Positions 10,845 to 21,589 of a stretch of 64,000 nucleotides of DNA are shown here, piece after piece. Position numbers and translations under genes: made by a program. The notes beneath the pieces were generated by a model, which saw only the letters and a program-made list of their open reading frames with translations, did not search any database and had not been told where the DNA came from. Positions within the stretch are counted from its first letter, which is position 1. Every line of letters begins with the position of its first letter. Origin of the DNA: Daphnia pulex. Lineage: Eukaryota > Arthropoda > Branchiopoda > Diplostraca > Daphniidae. The stretch is from the NCBI RefSeq assembly GCF_021134715.1, contig NC_060028.1, forward strand, positions 642,501 to 706,500. The letters are read 5' to 3'.

Positions 10845-12527
10845 TTAGTGCTGTAGGTCTCGAGTAGCCAAGCAGCTCAGAGGCGGTGGTAAAGCGCAGC
10901 CGATGAGGAATTGGAGGTTTGGATCAGGATTGCCCTGACTGGCAAGTTGGTTTTGCCATTCCTGAAACAGCATCAAGGGTGTCGAGCCGCTCACGTCCGA
11001 TTGGTATATTTCGGCGCCGTATTCTATCAGCAGATTAGACTGAGCGAGATTGCCACGATTCATGGCCAGTAAGTGGAGGGGAGTCGCTCCGTTGAGGTCA
11101 GCTGCGTTAGGATCGGCTCCGAGTCTAAGGATCATCTGGATGATGGACAGCGTCCATTGTTCGTCCGGTTCACTAACCTCATTGTCTTCTTCACGATAAT
11201 CTCTGATTAGTTCAAACTTCACTACGTCAGTTTCGTCCTCAGACATGTCATCTCCGATTTCTTTATCGCCGCGTGACAGACATTCGTCGCTCTCGCTGTC
11301 CATTTGTTGGTGAATTGCAGCGAACGTATGATCAATACTCTTCAGATGGCAAAGTGTTTGTAAAAAATTGTGATTGGCGTTTCCCCATCTCTGATCTTTC
11401 AGTAAGAATTCATGAAAACTTCGCTTGAACTTTGTGCGATCCTCATCACTCCATTGCGGCATCAGCTCACTGGACCAAAAAATCAATTGCACTAAGACAC
11501 TTGCCAGACCGAGCAGAGTGCTCCGGTCAATATTGCGTAGTTGGCGATTCCCTTGCAGATAGGACATGTAGTGACTAGTGAAATTGAACATTGCCATGAA
11601 ACTGGCAAACGAAAACTCCTCTTGTCCCGGCCTTTCTTGTAGATTGATGATGCTCGTCTCAATAATGTCGAGGGCCCAGTTGATGATTTGACTCGTCTTG
11701 AATCCCTTCCAGTGTTCAAGTGCTTGTGATTGCTGTAGGACGTACATCAACATGTGTATGGCGCGGCCGCTCTGGCCTTGGCGGAAGGAACAAATAGATG
11801 CCCAATGGCACAAGAAGGCGAGATTGAAGATATGAGGACCAGGATGGACCTTGTCCAGGACTCGCTGGCTGACCAAAACTGCTTGGGTGAAGAGCTCGAG
11901 TCTAGACAGCTGCTCCAGTTGTTCTAACGTGACTGCAAACTCGTTTGGCATTACGTCCGCTTCACCATGGACCGTCGATTGGCGAAGATGCAGGGCTGCC
12001 CTCCAGTACATGAGGCCGTTTTGCGGGGCTGGATGCGTTTCGTAAAAGTAAAAATTGACTGCGCCCATCAGTTCCAGAATGTTGATCTTCTCCTGTCGGC
12101 CGTTGGGACTGGAGACGATGGACTCGATGATCATTTGGGTGGTTTGCTGACCGGCTCGCACTTCAATGGAAAGAAGATAGGTGGAAATGTCTAATTCTCC
12201 GCAAACGATAGCCGCGTACAGCGCTGGAACGTCCAGGTGTTCGACGCCACTGCACACGAATCGTCCAATTTTCCCGATGGGAACGTCCAGTTTGTCGACC
12301 AAGAATTTGACCATGTCCAAATTTCCTTGCTGGATGGCCACCAGTAGAGGGGTCTGCCCGTGTTCGTTGTACGATTTTGACAATTCGGTAGTCACTGCCT
12401 TTCCGTGGATGTTGAGAGTTCGAATCAAATCCTCCCTGGAGCCTCTGGTTACCGATCCAAAAAATGCCTCGCAGTCCGCATAAGTCATCATTCTCGGCAC
12501 CATATCATCATTCGCACGAGATTCCAT
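10845..12527 (-). CDS. FEM1-like ankyrin/TPR protein, putative CRL2 substrate receptor
   Basis: This is a single-exon frame of 560 residues. Ankyrin-like repeats lie at about 56-90 and 98-128. They are followed by the FEM1 hallmark ILELMGA (about 155) and a TPR-like helical region (about 170-400). An acidic linker comes next, then two ankyrin repeats (ADPNAADLNGATPLHLLA, about 470; GAEIYQSDVSGSTPLMLF, about 505). The C-terminus PLSCLATRDLQH matches the BC box of FEM1 proteins (human FEM1B SLKCLAARAV) and stops there. FEM1 proteins recruit substrates to CUL2-Elongin B/C-RBX1. Compared with human FEM1B (about 627 residues), the N-terminal ankyrin array is much shorter and the Cul2-box tail is absent. 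The first in-frame ATG was taken as start; a second Met follows at residue 9. Confidence 0.85.
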   Translation of the reverse strand: MESRANDDMVPRMMTYADCEAFFGSVTRGSREDLIRTLNIHGKAVTTELSKSYNEHGQTPLLVAIQQGNLDMVKFLVDKLDVPIGKIGRFVCSGVEHLDVPALYAAIVCGELDISTYLLSIEVRAGQQTTQMIIESIVSSPNGRQEKINILELMGAVNFYFYETHPAPQNGLMYWRAALHLRQSTVHGEADVMPNEFAVTLEQLEQLSRLELFTQAVLVSQRVLDKVHPGPHIFNLAFLCHWASICSFRQGQSGRAIHMLMYVLQQSQALEHWKGFKTSQIINWALDIIETSIINLQERPGQEEFSFASFMAMFNFTSHYMSYLQGNRQLRNIDRSTLLGLASVLVQLIFWSSELMPQWSDEDRTKFKRSFHEFLLKDQRWGNANHNFLQTLCHLKSIDHTFAAIHQQMDSESDECLSRGDKEIGDDMSEDETDVVKFELIRDYREEDNEVSEPDEQWTLSIIQMILRLGADPNAADLNGATPLHLLAMNRGNLAQSNLLIEYGAEIYQSDVSGSTPLMLFQEWQNQLASQGNPDPNLQFLIGCALPPPLSCLATRDLQH

Positions 12528-12996
12528 TTTTCTTGCAGATTTGAATCTCAGTAATTTTATCTAGAAGGCGTAGAAGCATACAGGTGGTGTACGATGGCAT
12601 CATATGCAGTGGCGATCCCTTTTATGTGAAAAGAAGGGCAAATCTTTGTTTGCAAGTCGACATTCTCCTACAATTCCAACTGTATCTCGAAATTGTGTCA
12701 ACCAATTAACTTGATTTTTTTTGTAATGATTGCGTTTGAATTATTCGAATGTTAATCAGTTGTTTTATTCAAGGCAAAGTTATACCATTTTATTTGATTA
12801 TCATTTCGATTCAACATTCGTCTAGTCTCTAGTCAATTCGCGCCGATCGTTATAGTGTGTAATATGGCCGCTTGGGGGTGAACTGTGCAACTATTACGAC
12901 ATTGTGAAAACTGGAATTTTGTATTTCGAAACGCCATGGCCACTAGCACCTACCGTATCAAATCAAATCAAATGCATTTCGAAATTGCTCGATAAG
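12528..12996. other. FEM1-like upstream region
   Basis: No gene or repeat is recognised. The first ~100 bases are probably FEM1-like leader. The stretch ends where cullin similarity begins. Confidence 0.4.
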
Positions 12997-13667
12997 CGAT
13001 AGCTATTGAAGGTGAGAGCTAATCTTAATGCCTTGTAGCATACATTTTAATTTTTTCGAAAATTTGTTTAGTCGATTCCGGGAAGTTTGACTGTTCTAGT
13101 CTCGCACTTCAAGGAACACATCAAACAAGAAGGATTGCGAACAGTGGCTAACCTGTCAGGAGACAACATGTCTGCCCAGTTTGTAGAGGCGGGCATGCTT
13201 AGGTTCCACTCCGAGTGCAAAGAGATCACCGATACTGTTTTCAGTAATGATCAGCTATTTAGCAGTGCTCTAGATGAGGCCTGTGCTGCAGTCGCCACCC
13301 ATCGCCCTAATTATGAACCCTAATTATTAAACAACCTTGTAAGTCTTCAGAACTACTTGCCAGCGTTTTTACATTTTTTTTAAATTTTAATTAATTAAAT
13401 CTAGGAAGATTCTTCGCCACATCGACTTAATTCAGGAGGTGTTGAGCCAGATCTAAACCCGATTCGCTCCTTCTATTAGCTTGATAAAAACGTGCATTGC
13501 GACACTGATTGAAAAGGAGTACCTGGAGCGGACCTCAAGTTTGATGTACGAATATAGCTATAATGTGGCGTAAAAAATGCAATCTCAATGTTAGTTCGCA
13601 ATATCATTCTGTAATACTTTGGCGTTTAAACTTTTAAAATTGTTGAAAGGAAAACAGTTTCAAGATG
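12997..13667 (+). pseudogene. CUL2 pseudogene, internally deleted
   Basis: The sequence matches the CUL2 gene on the opposite strand. It starts at the end of exon 4 (AGCTATTGAAG then GTGAGAGCT), runs through the following intron and the start of exon 5 (frame at 13087-13323), then jumps to the last exon (about 13395-13575) and its 3' flank. Roughly 1 kb of the exon 5 region and the intron after it is missing, and the last part is out of frame with changed residues. Because introns are retained, it arose by genomic duplication, not retroposition. It lies immediately upstream of the FEM1-like gene and reads away from it. Confidence 0.85.
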
Positions 13668-14502
13668 GTTTTTACATTTTTGTGTTCAATTTAAGAAAGT
13701 GGAAACAAATTTGTGTGTTTATTCACACGTTCATGTAAACCAGAACTAGTCTAATTGTCTAAATAAACTCTACAGTCTTTGATAATAGGGCAACACCGCT
13801 TGTTATGGCAGTTAACTTAACTTCGTCTGCACTCTGCTTGCAAGTTGCAACTGCAAAGTGCGAGGTATTCAGGTACGTACTCTTTTACAGTACCTGACAT
13901 TTTTCGTCTTAAAAATGGTCAGTAAATGTAATAGGCCAATAAATGTATATGTTTTCGTAGTGAATTTTCAGGTAACAAATTATACCAGTCAATTCCGTCG
14001 GATCATGTGGCCTGAAACTGCTGTAAATTTTCCCAAAATGTCGTATCTCGCTGCATGTGCCGGCTGTACGTTTCCTCAAATGCAGAAAAACTTCAGAACA
14101 ATAAAAGGGATTATGTTGATCAGGGCCATGATGTTGATCAACTTCTAACGGTTCCTTCAGTAGCAATGAAGATGGATTGTGGTCGAGTTTTGTTTACTGT
14201 GAATTGTGATTAATGACTTCATTAGTCATTAGTGGCCTATCGAATGATGGCATTAGTTATATTTCAGTTGAATTTTCTAAAAGTAGAAGGTGTTCCTTTT
14301 TCATTGATTGAGATGTCAGTTTCAGCGTTGTGAAATATTTTTAATAATTGGCAAGTAAGAACTAAATTTGTTTTTGTTTTAATAATTTTATAGTTGGATG
14401 ACAGTCCAATGGAAGCCAAGGGAAGATTCCCCTCCTGCCTTATCTGTGATCCAGTGAAATGAGGGCCGGTGGCAAGTCATCTTCCGAACTTTCCCAGTGC
14501 GG
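13668..14502. other. Intergenic, no recognised gene
   Basis: Open frames here are short and have no recognisable domain. A short phrase at about 14165-14195 resembles 16958-16988 (GATGGA.TGTGGTCGAGTT), so a small dispersed repeat may be present. Confidence 0.3.
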
Positions 14503-14821
14503 ATGGACGGTCCGCCGTTCGAGCCAATCGTCAAGATTTTAAACGGAGACAAGAAGCGAGTAAGTGTGATTTTATTTCATTTTTAGAATTTTCAATATTT
14601 CTTGACAGTTGAGGGCCAACAGCTGTATAATGATTCGTTGTAAAGGAATTAAGGAAATTTGGGCACATGATGATTTCAATCCAGTGGGTCGACGTCGACT
14701 GTTGTGTCCGTGGACACATGGCGCAGTGTTAACAGGACTTGCTATGATTGCTAAATGTAGTGAGGGGTTTTCAGTAATGACACCTTGGCAAAAAGCTGAG
14801 TTTAGTTTTAAAGTGACGTAA
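14503..14821 (+). CDS. Hypothetical two-exon small protein
   Basis: Exons 14503-14559 and 14609-14821 join in phase over a 49-bp intron with proper GT and AG ends, giving 89 residues from ATG to TAA. The first exon reads MDGPPFEPIVKILNGDKKR and is open upstream for some distance. I do not recognise the product, and the model rests only on splice signals and an open frame, so it may be the tail of a larger gene or spurious. Confidence 0.3.
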
Positions 14822-14999
14822 AATATTTTTCATTTTTATTATTCTATTACTATTGAAACATGAACGCATTTATTATTTATCAAAGAACCAGTTCCGTTTC
14901 CAACAATGTGTATTCGCAATGAATATACTTGCCGCTAAAAATAATTATGAATTAAAAGCAGGAATTGGTGGCCAATGCTGTTAGGTGTGTATCCCCCCA

Positions 15000-15987
15000 C
15001 TAAGCAAAAATATCTTCTTCCATTAACATGCCAACGAAACTGGAATAGGGACCAAAACCTGGACCGATCCATTCGTGGATTTTTCCTAGTTTTAAATACA
15101 AACATATTTGGTCGCCTTTGCTCAACTCAAGAGTGGATTCGAGCGCAAAAGTCACGTAGTTGTTTGCACCGTAGGCCTGTCCGATTTTGCCCCAGTCGGA
15201 CGATCTCCCGTTCCTGAACAGAAAATCGATTCGAACAGGAGAACCTTCGGAAAGCCCCAAATAAGCGAAAAAATATTTCCCCGTTCTAGGAGCCGTGAAT
15301 ATCCCCGTCGTAGGATTCATGGCATTTCCCACGTTGAGCCTCATCTGCTCGAAAGGAACGATTGTTTCGACATTGGCGTAGGTGGAAGTTCTTTGGGCGT
15401 AGAAGTAGACGGGGAAAGTTTTGACATCAACAAAGCCAATCCAGTTTTGGTAATCTGAAATTAAAAAAAAAAAAATTATCTATTGAATTGTTATAATTAT
15501 ATTTGTTGACGATTTTGGACGATAAGAAAGTAATTTTTAAAACCTGCGTCGCTGGGGTGTTTTTTAAAATCGCAGAAAACAGTTTCAATTGATTTCGCCC
15601 CTTGGACTAAATAAATCCCGTTGACACTTTGGCCCATAGTCTTGAGATCCCAACAGGATCTCGGTAGGGTGGATCCAACTTGTCTGAGACTTTGAGCTTT
15701 CAATTGATGAACTAGTTTTTCCAAATCTTGTTGTTTAATTATCTGAAAATTTATATCAAGCCAGGAATGAGTGAGATTGCGAAGAAAAATAATTCTTTAC
15801 GTAGATATTAATTTTTTCAATTTATGTAGTTGTATTTTTGATCAAATTAATTTTTTCTTCTATTACTCACGTAGTTGTTCCTGAGTTGTTCCAGTTGCTC
15901 CTCTAAATTTTGTTCAGCGGCCACTTGGTAAGTTGACCAACTGATCAAAACTAAGACGAAACTTAGGCGAATGGACATGCGAATCAT
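15000..15987 (-). CDS. Secreted C1q-domain protein
   Basis: Exons 15987-15871, 15742-15544 and 15454-15000 splice in phase to 256 residues. The N-terminus is a signal peptide (hydrophobic core SFVLVLISWSTYQVAA) followed by a short Gln/Glu/Leu-rich coiled-coil-like stretch. The middle has a fibrinogen/collagen-type module, LPRSCWDLKTMGQSVNGIYL, with paired cysteines ending in VFCDF. The last ~140 residues are a C1q jelly roll (GNAMNPTTGIFTAPRTGKYF; YVTFALESTLELSKGDQ; SSFVGMLMEED). Such proteins act extracellularly, often as multimeric lectin-like or immune-recognition molecules. I chose the upstream ATG at 15987, which is in frame with a second Met three codons later. Confidence 0.85.
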
Positions 15988-18259
15988 TCTGATCGTGCCG
16001 ATGTCAAACGAGTGATAGTCGTATCGAACTACCCACCCATTTAAATAGGGCTTTTTATAACTATAAGCAAGTTAACGGTTGGTTGCGAGATGCCGTTGAG
16101 TTCTTTTGGCAGGTGCTTCGCACTTGAAAAAACACAACTCGTTGATGATTAATCACCGTTCCACCGCTATAACGTATTCTTCACGCACTTTATTGGGGGT
16201 GACGTATTTGAACTGGGAAATTGTGTGTTCCCATATTGGAACGCGTGATCAAATAGGCCTTGTTTAGTTTCTGGTCGGACTGCGCATTCGACCATGAAGC
16301 GCTGCAACAGCTGGGTTGTACACGAGTTCGAAAATAGTTGCACGGTTAGTTTGCACATGAGTGTGAGCCTGTGTTTGTCCAGCTAGAATATTCGTTCAAA
16401 TGAAACCTTGATTATGTTATTGCAGCTTTACATGGATTATACTAGGAGACGCTAAATTGTACGTCAAGGATTAGTCTCATATGTTCGTGACTGGTACGAT
16501 TTCATTGATCTAATTTGAGATTTGCGTTGTATGCGATTTTCTACATTTTATTTCTTAGATGACTGTTTTTTACCCTCATTTGAACAACTCGCATTTCGCC
16601 AGCGACAATTTTAACCACAAGATGGCCCTGTCACCCAATTGTCGCCGTATCCAATGGAAGCAACACGACAGTCGATTACATTGCACCGAAAAAACGGTAA
16701 AAGTTTATCCACGAAAATCTTAGACGATCCACGATTAATTAATATTTATCAGTAATTTTTAATATGTAAGACATTTTTCTCATCTTTTTTTCTCGTGTTT
16801 GCAAGCCGAAAGACCTAATCGCCAATCGCTTGGCAATTTTGTTAATACGAAATTTTTCTAAAAGAACAAAGAAGGGAATGGGCGCAAAAAAATCCATGAT
16901 GGCCGACCATTTGCTTACCAGTCCTCCTTTTCTTAACAAATGTTTGTCAGTCGCCATGGAGATGGAGTGTGGTCGAGTTCTGCTGATTGAATTGTGTCGG
17001 ACTTTATATTCCTGTCATTTTCCATGAGTATAATTTTAGTGTTTCAATTACTTTGATTTATTTCGTGTTGACTCTCTTTTGTCGGTAGACGGTAATCACC
17101 TGCTTTCCTGTTGAAATTGACTAGATTATTAGAAGCCAGTTGAAGAGCAAAGCAGGGAAGAGTACATGCTCGTACGTCTTCTCAACTGTCCAACCGGTAA
17201 AATAAAGTACATTCAAGTTTTATCTGTTGTAAGGTTTACTTATTGTACGTTTGTGATCTTTCAATTTCAGTGTCATAAAATATTGGCAAACTTATCTCTG
17301 CGATCAATGAAACGGAAAGTATTTGATAAGTTTCATATTGATATTTTTGTACCCTAACTAAAAATTTAATAATGATAACTATTGTAATGGAGCCTTGCTT
17401 TCTACTTTTTGTTAACAGGTCTCACCAGTTCAGTTCACCAGATCTTGGTGACTGGGACGCATGAAATCCCTAACCAATTCCCCCCCCTCTTCTGACAACA
17501 GATGCCAACACGTTGGAGCACAACAGGTAGGAAAAAAGTTCAAATATTTCAAGTATTGCGATGGAATGAGACATGTGATAGTTTGAAGTCGTCTGGTTAC
17601 TGAGATAGGATTCAACTTATTAAAGTGTAAATATGGGGGTTGGGTGTGTGGTCTATAGAGTGAAATCTCAAGCCTCTTTGATTATAATATAAAGTTAGAT
17701 TTCTGATCACTATTCAATGTCCAGGTTTAAAAAATACTCTGTTTTAATCTTGTATTTTGATACCTGCCTGTTTGAATCTTCGGCGATAGGTGGGAGTCAA
17801 ATGGCAGGCGTATTGACTATTTTGGTGGCGATCCATCCCCTTCGTTTTTTTGTGGGAACGATTCCGTGTAGAACGAGGAAATCCTTCGAGCAATTCTTGA
17901 CCGAGAAACGATCGCTTCGTCAGCACACGATTTAAAATTGCAAGCATAGTATACTTCCATGTATCAGGCTAATATTTTATTCCAATTTTTCGACAGTTTT
18001 TGTGATTAAAGTTAAAGCATAAGCGATAAGGGAAATTCGGAGGGTGTGGGAGGGTGGATTTCAAAGGTTTACTTGGATTTAACTTTAGTAACGAGTCAAA
18101 AGTATAAGGACGAACCGAGTATTCCAAATATTTCAATCTCGTTGCTGGAAATAGATTTGCTACGACTTTGTTCGTCGTTCAATAACGTAACAATTCTTAA
18201 AAATTTCAGACGGGAGTGGAATACCTCTAATATTTGACTATTTCAGTTTCTTTTCCCGT
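15988..18259. other. Long intergenic stretch without recognised gene
   Basis: The first ~100 bases are probably the C1q gene promoter. Elsewhere I find only short open frames without domains. The phrase CCAACCGGTAAAATAAA at about 17200 resembles the 3' ends of the tyrosine-rich repeat-gene copies (around 19935), so a fragment of that family may lie here. Confidence 0.4.
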
Positions 18260-18996
<737 letters not shown>

Positions 18997-19102
18997 AATT
19001 ATAGGTAAATTATTCGTTTTTTTTAAACGGAGTTTTGTGTCGGTTCAACTTTTTTTAAATAGTAATATGCTAGTTACAATTCGATATTTATGTTCCCGTT
19101 AT

Positions 19103-19960
19103 ATTTTTTAATAGTTGGCTGTGGTGTCGTGCTGCTGTGGAGTGTTGTATCGTTGATGACTGAGTCGGCCACTGGTGTACCGACATCTCCTGAGGATGCT
19201 GGATGCGAAATCGCAGCGCCGTCGCCTAATCACAAGACAACATGGGTGACAACCAGTTAGGCAGTTACTACACCAAGGCATTGGACGACTATTCGACTAC
19301 TCTACAACCTACGCTGCTCCAACTTACTACCTCGAGGCTACCTAACGTTACTCCTCTCCAGTTACTACACCGAGGCTCCAGTTTATTACATCACCGAGGC
19401 ACACTAGTACACAGAGGATCCCAAGCACTACACAAACAAACCACCGGAGTACTACACAACTACGTATGCTGCCCAAGCTTACTACACCAAGGCTTCCAAG
19501 TATTCTCTGCTACCAGCTACTACACCGATGCCCCAAAATACTACCCTTCCCCTAGCTACATACTCGCAACTGATCCGGTCAAGTACTACCCATCACCTAC
19601 TTACTGCGCAGCGGCTGCTCCATCTTACTACGTTGATCCTAACTACTACACCATGATCTACGCTGCTCCAGGCTACTACACTGAAGCTCTGTTAATTACA
19701 CGGCACTCGACTATGAAACCACTGCTTCCGCTTCTCCGACCTACTACACCGAAGCATTACTCTTCCCCGAATTACTGCAATATTAAGGCACTTGCATATT
19801 ACACCACAACCTACGCTTCCTGCCTACTACGAGGAGGCCTTTAATGTGAGATTTAAAATGTCGTTTCATGTTCAGAAATTGTGACATCTTAATAATTATT
19901 GTCAATTGTAATCGATTGTTAATTTTAAATGAGCCAACCGGAAAAATAAAATTTTTAATG
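19103..19960 (+). pseudogene. Tyrosine-rich (YYT repeat) secreted-protein gene copy, decayed
   Basis: After an acceptor at about 19101, the frame encodes a hydrophobic leader like that of the copies at 33.9 and 34.5 kb (GVVLL.SVVSLM, then GVPTSPEDAGCEIAAPSP). It hits TAG at about 19258. Beyond it, codons for YYTEAP / YYTTTYAAP-type repeats occur in more than one frame, so several frameshifts separate them. A 200-codon open frame at 19242-19844 mixes repeat and out-of-frame sequence and is not a real protein. The 3' flank, including AATAAA, matches the copy ending near 35290. No start codon or first exon was seen. Confidence 0.7.
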
Positions 19961-20009
19961 CGAGAATTTTTAATCATCTCTTACAACTTCTTAACACCTT
20001 CTTTCCAAG

Positions 20010-20300
20010 GAGTCCGGGCATCAAGTAATTATTTTCACAAGCACTTGGGGTATTAAGTAAATAAGATCAATAATTATGGGTGTAAGTAATTTTTCTCTTA
20101 AGTAATTACGGAATTAAATAATAAAATTCATGAGTAATTATTTTCTGTCAGCTAAGTAATTATGGTAGTAAGTAATACTGGCAACAAGTAATTTAGCTAA
20201 CCAACACAAGTAATTCCCTTTTGCAAGTAAATAAATTCACAAGTAATTAAAGCCATAAGTAATTCAAGTCCCAAGTAATTATGTTCTTAAGCATTTTAAT
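20010..20300 (+). repeat. 16-bp minisatellite, AAGTAATTA core
   Basis: About fifteen units start with AAGTAATT and are mostly 16-17 bases apart, with variable second halves (for example AAGTAATTATGGTAGT, AAGTAATTCAAGTCCC). The same family lies inverted at 25830-26200. The next ~250 bases (to about 20560) also match 25600-25800 inverted, so the array is the outer part of an inverted repeat. Confidence 0.8.
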
Positions 20301-20309
20301 TAAAAAGTT

Positions 20310-20560
20310 AGTCATATTTAATTGTTTATATTCCGTACTAGAATGAATAATTAATTATGATATTTATTATTTTGTATTTAGAGAATTATAGTGATGCTGC
20401 ACAAAAAGGAAAAACCACATTTATTAATTGCGTACAAACTTTGTTGCATTTGCAGGTTTAAGAACGCACCTGGAAATTTCATCAACAGTTTCGCGTTGTC
20501 TGCTTGTCAGTTTGTTTTTTCCAAAAGTCAGAGAAGAGTTAATTGCTGGTGAATTGTGTT
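20310..20560 (+). repeat. Left inverted-repeat shoulder
   Basis: The sequence around 20440-20560 (GCAGGTTTAAGAACGC, CATCAACAGTTTCG, AGAGTTAATTGCTGGT) recurs as reverse complement at about 25605-25740. It joins the minisatellite on its outer side and a PAF-acetylhydrolase fragment on its inner side. Confidence 0.7.
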
Positions 20561-20603
20561 TTGTAAATGTAATCAACTTACTTTGTTGTTATTGATTATA
20601 AAG

Positions 20604-21283
20604 GGAAGTATGTTGTTGGCTGCACCAACTTAATGACTGGTGGACCCAGCAAGGAAGATGGTTGCTTTCTTCGAGTATACTATCCTAGTCAAATAAAAGA
20701 TGTATATGTAAGCGACCTTTTCTCAAATTGCTGCTGAACTTTTGTGGTTAATCTATTTACCTCTTTCCTCCAAAGGAACATTCTTCCCGTTGGGCAAGCT
20801 GGCTCCTCCACCCAAAATACGTAGAAGATTACACCATAGTACTAGGAATGATTCCTTTCTTTGGCAAGAAGCTGATATCCTGGGCCTTTGGTGTGTAGAG
20901 AAATGAAGTACCTGTTTTTAACAGAAGGTTAAAGTCAACTAATTGTGATGTATGTGAGCCAGGAAATTCATACATTCCTATAGCGTTAGATGCTGAGCTA
21001 TGCAATGAACAAAGATTTCCTGTAATTGTATTTTCTCATGGTCTTACTGCGTGCCGTACTGCCTACTCAACTTTCTGCTCAGACATATCATCCCATGGGT
21101 TTATAGTGGCAGCTATTGAACACAGGTACTTACTTTAAACAAATTTGTTTTAAATAATGACATTCTCCACTAAATCTTAAATTTTATAGGGATGGCTCCG
21201 CTTGCATGACTTATAGTCTCGAAACGGAACAAAATAGTAAAGGAGGTTTAGTCGAAAGCTGGATCCCTGGAAATGACTTGTGA
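20604..21283 (+). pseudogene. PAF-acetylhydrolase-like fragment
   Basis: Exon-like pieces in order encode the N-terminal third of a platelet-activating-factor acetylhydrolase (lipase family). They are YVVGCTNLMTGGPSKEDGCF (20604-20708), the SSRWASWLLHPKYVEDYT segment (from about 20777), FPVIVFSHGLTACRTAYSTF (about 21010-21085) and AIEHRDGSACMTYSLETEQN (across the intron at 21126). Translation ends at 21283 before the catalytic Ser (GHSFGG) and the Asp and His would appear. It lacks the active site and is most likely a truncated gene copy. Confidence 0.75.
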
Positions 21284-21589
21284 ATGCAATGACTTTTTAC
21301 CGCTTTTTACTTCTAATTCCCCTACAACTTTTATTTACTTGCTTGTAACACTCTTTCTCAACACCTCTCTTAATTATACCCCCTTCTCCCAAAAAAACGA
21401 ACATTTGAATAATGGAAATATTGATTGCGGATCGGATTAATAAAATCATTGGTGATTCATACATACTAGTTATTCGTCTACTCATTGTTTTTCTTCTATT
21501 CCACGGGAAAGTATTTCCTGTGATCATATTTAAAAACAAATAAAGTTGTACATGACATTTTCTGATATCATAACGAAATAACTCAAATA

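Larger units (their letters stand above)
8351..10915 (-). repeat. Right arm of the large palindrome
   Basis: This is the inverted partner of 1-2565, separated from it by a 5,785-bp unique loop that holds a homeobox gene and CUL2. It ends here only because the left partner leaves the window. The FEM1-like gene at 10845-12527 continues past the visible arm end, so both arms very likely contain that gene in tail-to-tail orientation. Confidence 0.95.

Noticed and set aside
19242-19844. 200-codon open frame in the tyrosine-rich region
   Set aside because: It mixes in-frame repeat codons with out-of-frame translations of the same repeat, so it is a chance read-through of a decayed copy.
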